Source: CAVWDU01 sp963840725 (GTDB taxonomy: Bacteria; Pseudomonadota; Gammaproteobacteria; Pseudomonadales; Halieaceae). From it: DNA of 64,000 nucleotides. Position 1 is the stretch's first letter. Each line of letters starts with the position of its first letter. The notes beneath the pieces were generated by a model. That model searched no databases. It saw only the letters and a program-made list of their open reading frames with translations, and was not told where the DNA came from. A program made the position numbers and the translations under genes. The DNA lies in contig CAWIZY010000019.1 in the NCBI GenBank assembly GCA_963840725.1, forward strand, positions 10,296 through 74,295. The letters run 5' to 3'. Shown here in pieces: positions 38,380 to 49,383 of the stretch.

Positions 38380-39394
38380 CTAGTCTCGGTCGTAGGAGAT
38401 TCGGGGATCAAGCAACGGATAGATCATGTCCATAATGAACATGGCAATCGCAATGGAGATAATGATAATCAAGACGATGCCGTAGATGCGGAAGTAGTCC
38501 AGTTGCCGAATAGCGCCGTAGAGCTGCGTACCCACACCAGGCCACTGGAAGACAAGTTCGACGAGGACGGCGCCGGAGACAAGAAAGGCAAAGGACAATG
38601 CCAGCCCGGTCACCTGGGGCAGAATGGCGTTGCGTACGCCATAGCGATAGAAGAGCCGTCGGTCCTTGAGGCCCTTAGCCTCGCCAAAAGTCATGTAATC
38701 TTCGCCCTGGACGGTGACCATCATGCCACGCATGCCGATCACCCATCCGCCCATGGTGGTCAGGATCAGGGCGATGGCGGGCAGATACCGCATGGCGCAA
38801 TACATCCATGATGAAATCGACGGTGAACGTGGGCATGGTGCCTGACGTATACCCCAGTGCAGGGGGTAACCAGGTGTTCTTAAAGGCGAAGAAATAGACC
38901 AGTATCAGCCCGATCAGATAGGCGGGGATGGCGCCGAGCACGAGGAACGATGGCAGCACATATCGCACCATCGTGGGCGATTTGGGCCACGCCATTAAGG
39001 CGCCAAGCAACGTCCCCCCCAGGAATGCTATCATGGTCGTGAAGACCAGCAGGCCGATGGTCCACGGCAGGGCTTCCCCGATCATCTCACTGACCGTGCG
39101 TGGATAGTTGGAGATTGAAACGCCCAGATCACCTCGAAGTACATCACCCATGTAGTTGAGGTACTGTTTCCACAATGGCGCATTCAGACCAAACTTCTCT
39201 TCATAGGCCGCGACCATCTCGTCAAAGCCCTCGTCAATGAATCCGCCGCGTGAAGCCTGTTCGAGCAGCTTCTCACGCAGTGGATTGCGAGGAGTCAGGC
39301 GAGGGATGAAGAAGATCAGCGTAATCGCTGACCAAATAATGAGCAGCGTCAGCCCAAGCCTGCGCAATACATACATCCAGTTGAACGACCGCAT
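38380..39394 (-). CDS. oppB: Oligopeptide ABC transporter permease, OppB/DppB type (one frameshift)
   Basis: MRSFNWMYVLRRLGLTLLII starts at 39394; an upstream extension is less likely because it has no hydrophobic start. LNAPLWKQYLNYMGDVLRGD and LGVSISNYPRTVSEMIGEAL are the DppB motifs. After a frameshift near 38800: YLPAIALILTTMGGWVIGMR, EDYMTFGEAKGLKDRRLFYR and the C-terminal LVELVFQWPGVGTQLYGAIR. About 338 residues. Second gene of the operon. Confidence 0.88.
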
Positions 39395-39552
39395 AGTTAC
39401 ACTCCAAACACGAACAATATTGGCCGGAAATTCCTCTGGGTGATGACCGTGGATTTCTGGACCTGGGGAAGGACAGGGGCGGGCGATACCCGCCCCTGAA
39501 CCAGTCAAACTTACAGCTATCGAACCTTAACCGATACTTGCTTCGACGATAC

Positions 39553-40385
39553 TTACGAAGTCGCCTTCAGGTCGTGGATGTAGAGCCCGAACGGCAGGGC
39601 CCAGAACGCGCCATTGCAGTACGGCGGATCCTCTGTTGGCCAACCCGTCCAGTACGTGGTGTTGTACGGGATGCGGTGCAGCCACTGTTGGATCGGCACT
39701 GTGACGAGATTGTCCAGCCAGATTTCTATAGCAGACAGATACAGATCCATGTAGCCCGGGTCGGAGGCAGGAATCAGCGACATCTCTTCAAGAATCGCAT
39801 CGAATTCAGGGTTGTTGAAGCGGAACGGGTTCTGCGTCGCTTCGCCGGTTGGTCTGTAATACTTGCCGGAGAACCGCTCCAGCGTGCCGTACGGATCGAG
39901 GACGCCGGAGGCGGCGACGCCGTTCAGCCAGATCTTTTGGGTACCTTCACTGATACGGGTGCCGTTGTCAGCGGGCGTCACGAATTCGGCCTCAAAGCCT
40001 CCCTGTCGCAACTGCTCGGCGATGACTGGGCCGACGTCGGTAAACACTTGCCAGCCCGAGATGCTTGTCGCGATGCGTTCGCCATCCTTTGCCCAAAAGC
40101 CGTCGCCGTCCTTGGCATAGCCCAGCCCCTCGAGAAGAGCAGCAGCCTTCTCTAGGTTGTACTCGCCGGTCGGGTATTTCTCGAGCATCGGTTGCGTCGC
40201 CTCGATGTAAGGCATGAGGCCCGGATAGGCCGGGAAGGGCAGGTCCGCCATGATAGCGGAGCCGCCAAGTGCGACGTCCGCAATCTGGGGCTTGTTGATG
40301 CTATGGGAACGGCCCTGCGCATTTCCTTGGCCGTGAAGGGGCCTGTGTCGAGGTTGAAACACAGGGAAGTCGGCCACCAGTCCTC
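39553..40385 (-). CDS. Oligopeptide-binding protein (OppA/DppA type), C-terminal part; truncated at a segment join
   Basis: The frame supplies the last 275 or so residues: WWPTSLCFNLDTGPFTAKEM, an indel near 40310, then SINKPQIADVALGGSAIMAD, AAALLEGLGYAKDGDGFWAK, ISGWQVFTDVGPVIAEQLRQ and PYNTTYWTGWPTEDPPYCNG. This is family-5 solute-binding sequence. Roughly the first half, with the signal peptide, is missing, because at about 40385 the sequence switches in frame to YbeY. It is the first gene of the opp operon and would deliver peptides to OppBC. Confidence 0.82.
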
Positions 40386-40793
40386 GTCCGCGGCCTGTGC
40401 CGGCTCGATGTGATCATAACCGCGCAAATGCAGTACGCCGTGCACCAGCATATGCGCCCAGTGATGTTCGGGCGGCTTGTTTTGCTCCGCGGCCTCGCGC
40501 AGTACAACCGGGGCGCAGATCACCAGGTCACCGAGGTGGTCGAACCCGACCCCGGGTGGCGCTTCAAAGGGGAAAGAAAGCACATTGGTCGGCGCATCCT
40601 TGCCACGGTAGCGCGCATTCAGCGAACGGCTCTCGGCTTCATCGACGATACGCACCAGCAGTTCGCGGCGCTCATTATCATCGGGCAATGCCGCCACGGC
40701 CCAGGCAGAAAAATCCGCCTGCGTCGGTATACCCTGCATTTTCACGATGTACTGCACTTCGAGATCCAGCGTGGCGGCGGGTTCAGTTGTCAT
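40386..40793 (-). CDS. ybeY: Endoribonuclease YbeY, C-terminus lost
   Basis: ATG 40793 gives MTTEPAATLDLEVQYIVKMQ. LNARYRGKDAPTNVLSFPFE and MLVHGVLHLRGYDH contain the H-x3-H-x5-H zinc motif of YbeY, which matures 16S rRNA and takes part in ribosome quality control. After DHIEPAQAADED the sequence becomes a peptide-binding protein, so about the last 20 residues are missing. The start overlaps the phoH stop by 11 bases (ATGACAACTGA), the usual phoH-ybeY coupling. Confidence 0.9.
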
Positions 40794-41774
40794 CGGCCGT
40801 CTGTTCTTCATATTTGCTGTAGGCCTGCAGAATCTTCTTTACCAGCGGGTGGCGGACGACATCACGGGCGTTAAACCAGGTAAAGCCTATGCCTTCGACC
40901 TGCCCAGCACATCCTGACTGGCGCAGCCCGGACTTTGCGCCTTGGGCAGGTCGACCTGGGTCACATCACCGGTAATCACGGCGGTGGAACCAAAGCCGAT
41001 TCGGGTAAGAAACATTTTCATCTGTTCCTTGGTGGTGTTCTGGGCTTCGTCCAGAATGATGAAAGCCTCGTTCAGGGTGCGGCCGCGCATATAGGCCAGC
41101 GGCGCTATTTCGATGACATTCCGTTCAATCAGCTTGTGGACCTGTTCGAAGCCCAGCATTTCATACAGCGCATCGTACAGGGGCCGCAGATAGGGATCGA
41201 TTTTCTGGGTCAGGTCGCCTGGCAGAAAACCCAGGCGCTCGCCGGCTTCCACCGCCGGGCGCACCAGCAGTATCCGGCGCACCAGGTCACGCTCCAGCGC
41301 CTCACCGCGCAGGCTACCGCCAGGTAGGTTTTTCCGGTGCCGGCGGGCCCACGCCGAAATTGATATCGTCCTGGGTCATTATCCTGTGCATGTACTGATG
41401 CTGGTGGGGGCCGCGCGGTTTTACCAGGCCGCGCTTGGTTTTTACCACCACGTCCGGCAGGGTCATCCAGGGCTCTCGTTGACCGCCGTTCGCGACCGGA
41501 TGCTGCAGCTGCAGATGTACATCCGTCAGGCGTCAGCGCGCTTCGCGGGTTGCTCAGTACAGATCGTGTCAGCACTTCGCCGGCCGCTGCGATGCAGCTG
41601 CGGCCGCCCATCAGGTGAAAATGGTTGCCCCGGTTGTTTATCTCAATACCCAGCCGCGCTCCAGCAGGCGCAGGTGTTCATCCAACTGGCCGCACAGGTT
41701 GACGCAGGCGCTCGTTGTCTTCGGGTGCAAGAGTGAAATCCAGGGATGGGGTGCTCGGTTCGGGGTGCAGTCAT
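40783..41774 (-). CDS. phoH: PhoH-family ATPase (frameshifted)
   Basis: MTAPRTEHP at 41774 starts a PhoH-like protein interrupted by at least five indels. Clean parts are INFGVGPAGTGKTYLAVACA (Walker A), RRILLVRPAVEAGERLGFLP, GDLTQKIDPYLRPLYDALYE, MLGFEQVHKLIERNVIEIAP, AFIILDEAQNTTKEQMKMFL (Walker B) and STAVITGDVTQVDLPK. The tail KKILQAYSKYEEQTADDN ends at 40783. ATP-binding protein linked to RNA metabolism; in gammaproteobacteria it commonly sits between miaB and ybeY, exactly as here. Confidence 0.88.
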
Positions 41775-41829
41775 CGATACCTGGTATTTATCGGGCGTTG
41801 ACCGCTTTGTCGGCTGCGCTGGATCGTCT

Positions 41830-43158
41830 ATAGCAGAATTCTCCGCGCAGGGAATTCGGCATGGGCCTGGGTGATGCGCAGTCGACAAACTGGCCGATCA
41901 GCTCATCCGGCCGGCTCGAAGTTTACCACCCGGTTGTTTTCCGTGCGCCCGGCGATCTCCGCCGGATCCTTTCGCGATGGCGCTCCACCAGCACCCGCTG
42001 GACGTGCCCACCATGCGGCGGCTGATCAGCTGCGGCCATGTTGCTGATCCGTTGCCTGCAATTGCTCCAGGCGTTGCTTTTTTAACATCCAGGGGTACGT
42101 CGTCTTCCACGTCGGCGGCCGGGGTCCCGGGGCGGCGGCTGTAGATAAAACTGAATGACTGGTCGAAACCGACATCCTCGATCAACTTCATGGTGTGCTC
42201 GAAATCCTCGTCGGTTTCACCCGGGAAAGCCGACGATGAAATCGGAAGACATGCTGATACCCGGGCGTGACTGCTGCAGGCGCCGGATTTTCGACTTGTA
42301 CTCGAACGCGCTGTGGCCCCGTTTCATCTGCTGAGAATGCGGTCTGAACCGCTCTGTACCGGCAGATGCAGAAAGCTGACCAGCTCGGGTACATCGGCAT
42401 AGACTTCGAATCAGGCAATCGGAGAACTCCACCGGGTGCGAGGTGGTAAATCGAATGCGATCTATACCCTCTATCGCCGCCACATAGGGAATCAGCAGTG
42501 CCAGGTCAGCAATGTCGCCATCATGCATCAGGCCCCGGTAGGCGTTGACATTTTGCCCCAGCAGGTTGATTTCGCGCACGCCCTGCTCGGCCAGCTGTAC
42601 CACTTCGGCGATGACGTCATCGAAGGGACGGCTGATTTCCTCGCCCCGGGTATAGGGCACCACGCAAAAGGTGCAGTATTTGCTGCAGCCTTCCATGATA
42701 GACACAAAGGCTGAGGGGCCATCCGCCCTGGGTTCCGGCAGGCAATCGAATTTCTCGATTTCGGGAAAGCTGATATCGACCACAGGCTGTGTGCCGGGTG
42801 CGCACCGCATCCAGCATCTGCCGGCAGGCGATGCAGGGTCTGGGGCCCAAATACCAGGTCCACGAAAGGCGCTCGTTCACGGATGGCATCACCTTCCTGG
42901 CTGGCCACACAGCCGCCCACGCCAATCACCAGGTGCGGCTTTTCCTCCTTCCAGTTTTGCCAGCGGCCCAGCAGGGAAAATACCTTTTCCTGGGCTTTTT
43001 CGCGGATGGAGCAGGTATTCAGCAGCAATACATCCGCTGCTTCGGCTGATCTGTCAGGGTCAATCCATGGGCAGGCATTGAGCACGTCCAGCATCTTGCC
43101 GGAATCATACTCATTCATCTGACAACCGTGGGTCTTGATGAATAACTTTGCCGGTCAT
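41830..43158 (-). CDS. miaB: tRNA methylthiotransferase MiaB (frameshifted)
   Basis: Radical-SAM enzyme that adds a methylthio group to i6A37 of tRNAs. ATG 43158 gives MTGK, then after one extra base LFIKTHGCQMNEYDSGKML with the first cluster cysteine. Further: VLLLNTCSIREKAQEKVFSL, IGVGGCVASQEGDAIRERAP, then MEGCSKYCTFCVVPYTRGEE, the C-x3-C-x2-C radical-SAM site, and REINLLGQNVNAYRG. C-terminal pieces include KLIEDVGFDQSFSFIYSRRP and a TRAM-like NRVVNFEPA/DELIGQFVD region. At least six indels; the end near 41830 is approximate. Confidence 0.9.
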
Positions 43159-43261
43159 GTGACGGAATTAGTGTGATCACTTCACAGATCAAATAAGGGG
43201 GTTCGTCAATACAGGTGCAATATTGTACAGGTAAACTGCGAGGCCAATCAGCAGGTCTGGG

Positions 43262-43607
43262 GTGAAGCCGGCCTGTAAGCCGGGTTCTGTCGTGGACAGC
43301 CATTCATCTGGGATGCACGTCACCGTGCACCTCAAGCGACCTACCCGGGAACGGCGCGGGCCGCGCCATCGTTCCCCTATTTGGTCTTGCTCCGGGTGGG
43401 GTTTACCCTGCCACCCTGTTACCAGCGGCGCGGTGCGCTCTTACCGCACCATTTCACCCTTACCATGCCTGACGGACGCATCGGCGGTATATTTTCTGCG
43501 GCACTTTCCGTAGGCTCACGCCTCCCAGGCGTTACCTGGCACCCTGCCCTGTGGAGCCCGGACTTTCCTCCATGACCCGAAGTCACAGCGGCTGTCCGGC
43601 CGGCTTC
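43262..43607 (-). ncRNA. rnpB: RNase P RNA (bacterial type A)
   Basis: Read on the minus strand, the 5' end is GAAGCCGGCCGGACAGCCGC followed by CATGGAGGAAAGTCCGGGCT, the universal P3/CR-I region. GGTAACGCCTGGGAGGCGTG, GTGAGCCTACGGAAAGTGCC (CR) and the distal GACAGAACCCGGCTTACAGG (CR-V, which pairs with the 5' helix) are all present. About 346 bases, gammaproteobacterial in style. It is the catalytic RNA that matures tRNA 5' ends. Open frames across this stretch are fortuitous. Confidence 0.97.
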
Positions 43608-43835
43608 CGGTCCATTATCGGTCATCTTCGGAGCGGCCGAAAGCGCACCCGGCGTTTTTCCGAAAAAAAATCCTGGAAAGGGTTTACCGATGGCGAAGAC
43701 TTGCGTCCGGCAGCGGCGCCGGGCGTTACCCGAATACATCAAACAACGGCGACGCCGGCTGCCGCCACGGCAACCGGGAACTCGCATACGGGTATGCAAC
43801 TCCATGTATTTAAAGCATATAGACGATCAATGCCA

Positions 43836-44327
43836 CTAATGGGCGGCACTCAGGCGCTGGTAGGTCAGGCGGCCAAGCCATTTATTGAGCAGGTGGTTGC
43901 GCTTGAGGAACTTCACGCAGGGGGGACGCCGCAGGCCCATTTTCTGGCGCATGCGGATAAGTGCGCTGTTGTGCGGATCGATGTCCAGCCCGAACTTAAC
44001 CGCACTGCAGGCGCGCTTGCGGTGTTTGAGACGCATTTCCGCCAGGGCAAGATTCTGAAAAACCGTCGCCTGGATGGTCTCCATGGACGCGGCGTGACGG
44101 CATAAATTCAGACCGCTGATATCGCCACCCAGCAACTGACAGAGCCCCTGGTAGGACATATACAGGTGCATGAACGTGTCGTCGTAGCTGGATTTCAGTT
44201 CGGCCAGAGAGAAATGTCGGGCAGCGGCTTTCCACTGTCGTTTTTTATAGAATTCCAGTCCAAGTAAATACTCATCGTGCGCTTGACGACGGCGTTCGGC
44301 AAAATCAGGATAGGCGGTTCCGCGCAT
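43836..44327 (-). CDS. TPR-like protein
   Basis: 163 residues, intact, from ATG 44327 (MRGTAYPDFAERRRQAHDEY). LLGLEFYKKRQWKAAARHFS, VFQNLALAEMRLKHRKRACS and FGLDIDPHNSALIRMRQKMG have tetratricopeptide spacing, and the end is basic (VKFLKRNHLLNKWLGRL). Probably a cytoplasmic scaffold; I do not know a specific role. It stands alone between pgi and rnpB. Confidence 0.7.
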   Translation of the reverse strand: MRGTAYPDFAERRRQAHDEYLLGLEFYKKRQWKAAARHFSLAELKSSYDDTFMHLYMSYQGLCQLLGGDISGLNLCRHAASMETIQATVFQNLALAEMRLKHRKRACSAVKFGLDIDPHNSALIRMRQKMGLRRPPCVKFLKRNHLLNKWLGRLTYQRLSAAH

Positions 44328-44411
44328 GGCAGGCCCCTTGGTTTTCAGTTTCCCTGGCGGTCCATTCGCCGATTTATAATTCCCTTGATGGCTACTGTCC
44401 CGCAGCCGTGA

Positions 44412-46067
44412 CTAATTTTTGACGATTCCCCGGTATATTTCAAGTAAAGATCGTGTGGAAGCATCATGGTCTGCACCAATTTCCCCACTATCCAGCTCTT
44501 TTTGAACGACTTTTGCCAATTGTTTGCCCAGCTCCACACCCCACTGATCGAAGGAATTGATCTGCCAGATCATGCCCTGCACAAAAATCTTGTGTTCGTA
44601 CAGTGCGATCAGCATGCCCAGCATAAAGGGCGTCAGCCTGGGTACAGCAACGAATTGGTCGGTCTGTTACCCGGAAACACCTTGTGCGCGGCCAGCGCAT
44701 ACAACTCATCATCCGGCAGGCCTTCGGCCAGCAGTTCATCACTGGCCTCCTTCGGTCTTGCCCCGCATCAGCGCCTCGGTCTGGGCAATACAATTCGAGA
44801 ACAGGATATGCTGCTGATCCTTGAGCGTGTGGTGGGCTTGACCGCCATCAGGAAATCGCAGGGAATCAGCGCGGTGCCCTGGTGAATCAGCTGGAAGAAG
44901 GCATGCTGGCCATTGGTACCCGGCTCGCCCCAGATTACCGGCCCGGTATCATAATCGGCCACTTCACCACAGCGCGTTACGCGTTTGCCGTTGCTCTCCA
45001 TATCGGCCTGCTGCAGATAGGCCGGCAAGCGGTGCAGGTGCTGGTCATAGGGCAGAATGGCGTGGGTGCCGGCGCGAAAAAATTGCGGTACCAGACACCC
45101 AGCAGGGCCACGATGACCGGCATATTTTGGTCCAGAGGCGCGGAACGGAAATGCATGTCCATGTCGTGCGCACCGGCCAGCAACTCTTCGAAACGTTCCA
45201 TGCCGACATAAAGTGGCGATGGACAAACCAATGGCCGACCATAGCGAATAACGCCCACCGACCCAGTCCCAGAACTCGAACATGTTGTCGGGATCGATAC
45301 CGAATGCCTGCACCGCTTCCCGATTGGTGGAAAGGGCGACAAAATGCCGGGCCACCACGCGGCGGTCGACGCAGACTCCAGCAACCAGCGGCGCGCCTGG
45401 CTGGCATTGGTCATGGTTTCCTGGGTGGTAAAGGTCTTGGAAGCCACCAGAAACAACGTGGTTTCCGGGATTCAGTTTCCCCAGCGTATCCTGGATATGG
45501 CTGCCGTCGACATTGGAGACAAAATGCACGTTCGAGTCGGTAGCCATAGGGTTTCAACGCTTCGGTCACCATCACCGGCCCCAGATCGGATCCGCCGATA
45601 CCGATATTCACAACATCGGTAATCGGTTGGGCGCTGTAACCTTTCCACTCGCCGCTGCGCACGCGTTCGCTGAAGCTGCGCATTTTCTCCAGCACGCGGT
45701 TGACCTCGGGCATGACGTCCGTCACCGTCCACATAGACCGGCGTGTTACTGCGGTTCCGCAGCGCCGTGTGCAGCACGGCCCGCTGCTCGGTAAAATTGA
45801 TCTTCTCACCGCTGAACATCCGTCGATCCAGGCCGGCACCTGGCTCTGCTCAGCAAGTTCGACCAACAGCGGCAACGTATCGTCGGTAATCCGGTTCTTT
45901 GAATAATCCAGCAAAATACTCGCCGTACTGCAGGGAGAACTTTTCGAAACGCTGCGGATCACTGCTGAACAGGTCTCTCATGTGCAGGTCTTTGATCTGC
46001 TCGAAAATGTTCCTGCAGCTTGCGCCAGGCCGGTTTTTCCTTCAGTTTTCCGTTATCTGTCCATCAT
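44412..46067 (-). CDS. pgi: Glucose-6-phosphate isomerase (frameshifted)
   Basis: Interconverts glucose-6-P and fructose-6-P. Recognisable pieces: LLDYSKNRITDDTLPLLVEL, WKGYSAQPITDVVNIGIGGS, DLGPVMVTEALKPYG, NVHFVSNVDGSHIQDTLGKL, LVASKTFTTQETMTNA, FEFWDWVGGRYSLWSAIGLS (PGI signature), and the C-terminal YEHKIFVQGMIWQINSFDQW followed by GVELGKQLAKVV and EIYRGIVKN. Ten or so indels break the frame. The start ATG overlaps the TGA of zwf. Confidence 0.93.
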
Positions 46068-47584
46068 CAATATTCCACTATCCCAGCATTGTCAGGAATC
46101 GCTCGTCTTCCATGGTATTGCGCCAGCGCTGGTCCTGGCGCATGAACAGCCGGTCCGCCTCCGGTGGACCCCAGCCTGCCCGATTCGTAGGTGTGGATGT
46201 AATCACGCTCCATGGCCCATACCTTTCAGGATCGGGTCGACCACACTTGCCATGCCCAGCTGACTTCGTCGTAGCGCAGGAACAGCGAATGGTCACCCTC
46301 GATCACGTCCAGCAACAGCGCTTCATAGGCATCCAGCTGCGCCTGACTGATACCGCAGTAAGCTGGCATCCAGGCGCGTGGTTTCAGCACGCATTTCCAG
46401 TCCCTGCTGCTTTACCTGCATTTCCATGCGAATGCATTCATTGCGGCTGCAGGTTAAGCAGAATCCAGTTGGGTTTAAGCTGCTCGATCTGGGTTTCGCG
46501 GAACAACTGCTGCGGCGGGTGTTTGAAGCGGATCGACACCATGGAGTTCTGTTTCGCCATACGCTTGCCGGTGCGCAGGTAGAACGGCACGTTACGCCAG
46601 CGCCAGTTATCGATAAACAGCTTCAGCGCCGCGTAGGTTTCGGTCACGCTGTCGTGGCGGCACATCCTGTTCGTCCAGATAACCGGGCACCTGCTCGCCC
46701 GCCGACGCGTACCGGCCGCGTACTGGGCGCGGAATGCATGCGCATTCACCGCACTCTGCGGGATCGGGCGGATCGAGCGCAGCACCTTCACCTTTTCGTC
46801 ACGCAGCGATTCGGCATCCAGATTGGCGGGGGGCTCCATTGCCACCAGCGTCAGCAACTGCAACAGATGACTCTGGATCATATCACGCAATGCACCGGCG
46901 CCATCATAGTAGCCGGCACGCCCCTCGACACCCAGCGATTCCGAATGCGTGATCTGCACATGATCGATATAGTTGCGGTTCCACAGCGGCTCCATCATCA
47001 GGTTGGCGAAGCGGAACACCAGCACGTTCTGTACCGTGCCCTTGCCGAGGTAATGATCGATGCGGAAAATCTGTGATTCCTGGAAATCCCGGCTGAGCCG
47101 CCGGTTGAGGCTTTCGGCACTCTCCAGGTCATAGCCGAACGGCTTTTCGATCACCAGGCGGCGCCAGCCACCGTCCTCGGTGATTCAGATCCACATCTCC
47201 CGAGCTGCCGGCTGACCACACCGAAATCGGCCGGCCGGATTGCCATGTAGAAAATCAGATTGGGGGAAAAACGCGAACCGCCGAGCAGATAAGTCGCGCA
47301 AGGCCGGGATAGACCTGCATCTCGCCCAGGTCACCCTGGAAGAAAGAACAGGCGCTTGCAAAAACGCTCCAGCACCTCCGCGTCCGATCGCCATTGCCGG
47401 CCAGCCACTCGCGTACCTGGCCACGCCAGGTCTCGTCATCCCAGTCGCGACGCCCGAAACCGACGATCTTTAAGCCCCTGCGGGCAAACGCCCGGCAACA
47501 TCCAGATGATACAGCGCCGGGATGCAGTTTGACCTGGGACAGGTTACCGGTCGCGCCGAAAATAACAAAAGTGCAATCTTCCAT
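46067..47584 (-). CDS. zwf: Glucose-6-phosphate 1-dehydrogenase (frameshifted)
   Basis: MEDCTFVIFGATGNLSQVKL carries the NADP loop. MIEKPFGYDLESAESLNRRL, IFRIDHYLGKGTVQNVLVFR is the G6PDH active-site signature RIDHYLGK, then FANLMMEPLWNRNYIDHVQI and WRNVPFYLRTGKRMAKQNSM. Frameshifts lie near 47500, 47340, 47170, 46680, and repeatedly after 46440. First enzyme of the oxidative pentose-phosphate and Entner-Doudoroff routes. Operonic with pgi and divergent from glgA. Confidence 0.93.
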
Positions 47585-47730
47585 GTCTGTATCCAACCCT
47601 TTCTCAATCCTGTCTTGACAAAACCTGACGCTGATACCAGTGCGCCTCGTCACCGATATTGATGAACTCCCTGCGCTTCGAGTACATTGTGTTAACGCAA
47701 CCTACCTTAAACCGGGGAAACGTACCAGTC

Positions 47731-49173
47731 ATGGACATTCTGTTTGCAAGCAGCGAAGCCCATCCGCTCGTCAAAACCGGCGGCCTGGCCGACGTCTCCG
47801 GCAGCCTGCCACGCGCACTAAAGAACCTGAAACAGGAAATACGCCTGATTTTGCCGGCCTATCCTGTCGCCAGGGCTAACGCCGGCGTCCTGAAACTGGT
47901 GTCCGAAATCTCACTGCCGGGGTCACAACGCCCGGTACGCATCCTGCAGGGCGTCTGCCGCACACCCGGGTGCAACTGTACCTGATCGACAGTCCCGAAT
48001 ACTTTGATCGCGACGGCGGGCCCTACAGCTCACCAGCAGGTAAAGACTGGCCCGATAACGCCGCACGTTTTGCACTGTTTGCCCGTGCCGTGTGCGCGGT
48101 AGCCATGAACCAGGCCGGGCTGGACTGGAAGCCGGACCTGGTGCACTGCAATGACTGGCAGACCGGTCTGGTTCCCGCCCTGCTTTCCCTACAGGCGAAA
48201 CGGCCGGCGACAGTCTTTACCATCCATAACCTTGCCTACCAGGGACTGTTTGACTGGGACCAGTTCAAGGCCTTGCAGCTGCCGCATGACTGGTGGTCAC
48301 TGGATACCCTGGAATTCCATGACAAAATCTCGTTTATCAAGGGCGGCCTGGTGTTTTCCGACTGGATCACCACCGTCAGTCCCACCTACGCGAAGGAAAT
48401 CCGTACGACGAGTTTGGATGCGGCCTTGAAGGGCTGCTCGAATCACCGCAAGGATCGACTGACCGGCATCCTCAACGGTGTCGATTACCAGGTGTGGAGT
48501 CCGGGACGGGACCGACTGCTGCCACAGACCTACACAGCTCGTACCTGGAATCAAAGCTCAAAAACAAAGTGGCTCTACAGGAAACTTTCGGGCTGCCGGT
48601 CAAAGCGGACGGTAGCCGCTGTTCGGGCACGTCGGCCGACTGGTCGAACAAAAAGGGCTGGACCTGATACTGGATTATACTTCCGGAACTGCTGAAACGC
48701 CCCATGCAACTGGTCGTTCTGGGCACCGGCGAAGCCAGGCTGGAACAGGCCCTGCGCAAGGCCCACCGGCAACATCCCGACAGCATCGGCGTGCGAAATA
48801 GACTATGACGAAAAGTCTCGCCCACCTGATCGAAGCGGGCTCGGATATATTTCTGATGCCATCCCGCTTTGAACCCTGCGGCTTCAACCAGCTCTACAGC
48901 CTGCGCTACGGCAACCCCCCCCATTGTCCGCAACACCGGCGGGTTGGCCGATACGGTGGTCGATGCCAACGGCCCGATCTCTACCGGCAGAGCGCCACCG
49001 GATTCCTGTTTGAACAAGCCACACCCCGGCAATTACTGCGTGCCATTGACCGCGCACTCAACCTCTTCAATCAGCCGGAGGTGTGGAAAGACCTGCAGCA
49101 TGCCGGCATGCGCGAGGATTTCTCCTGGTACCGCAGTGCCTCGGCCTATGTCGATCTGTATGAGCAGGATTGA
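47731..49173 (+). CDS. glgA: Glycogen synthase (frameshifted)
   Basis: MDILFASSEAHPLVKTGGLA contains the KTGGL motif that binds ADP-glucose. LIDSPEYFDRDGGPYSS, PDLVHCNDWQTGLVPALLSL, ATVFTIHNLAYQGLFDWDQF and WITTVSPTYAKEI follow, then KDRLTGILNGVDYQVWSP. The C-terminal half needs several indels but keeps SDIFLMPSRFEPCGFNQLYS and NTGGLADTVVDANGP. About 480 residues, GT5 family. Divergent from zwf across about 145 bases that must hold both promoters. Confidence 0.93.
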
Positions 49174-49285
49174 GACAGCCGCGCGGGCAGCCCCGACAGA
49201 CGCAGCGCAAGCCCGCTACAAAACCCGCCAGAACGCACCGTCTAAATAGTTGTTAATCACTATGCATTTGCCAAACCGATGACGG

Positions 49286-49314
49286 ACTGCTGGCATGCCC
49301 GATCAGGGTATAAT
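49286..49314 (+). promoter_or_regulatory. Possible sigma-70 promoter upstream of ppc
   Basis: A perfect TATAAT lies at 49309-49314, about 70 bases before the ppc start. The -35 position holds ACTGCT or similar, a weak match, so the call rests on the -10 box and location. Confidence 0.4.
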
Positions 49315-49383
49315 AGCGCGCTGTTTTCAGCCCAGCCGCCCCTGGTGAGCCCATCGGGACCTGCTTCAAACCAGGTAAATTTA

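Noticed and set aside
43262..43607. Open frames inside the RNase P RNA
   Set aside because: The region matches conserved RNase P RNA elements throughout; the frames have no ribosome sites.
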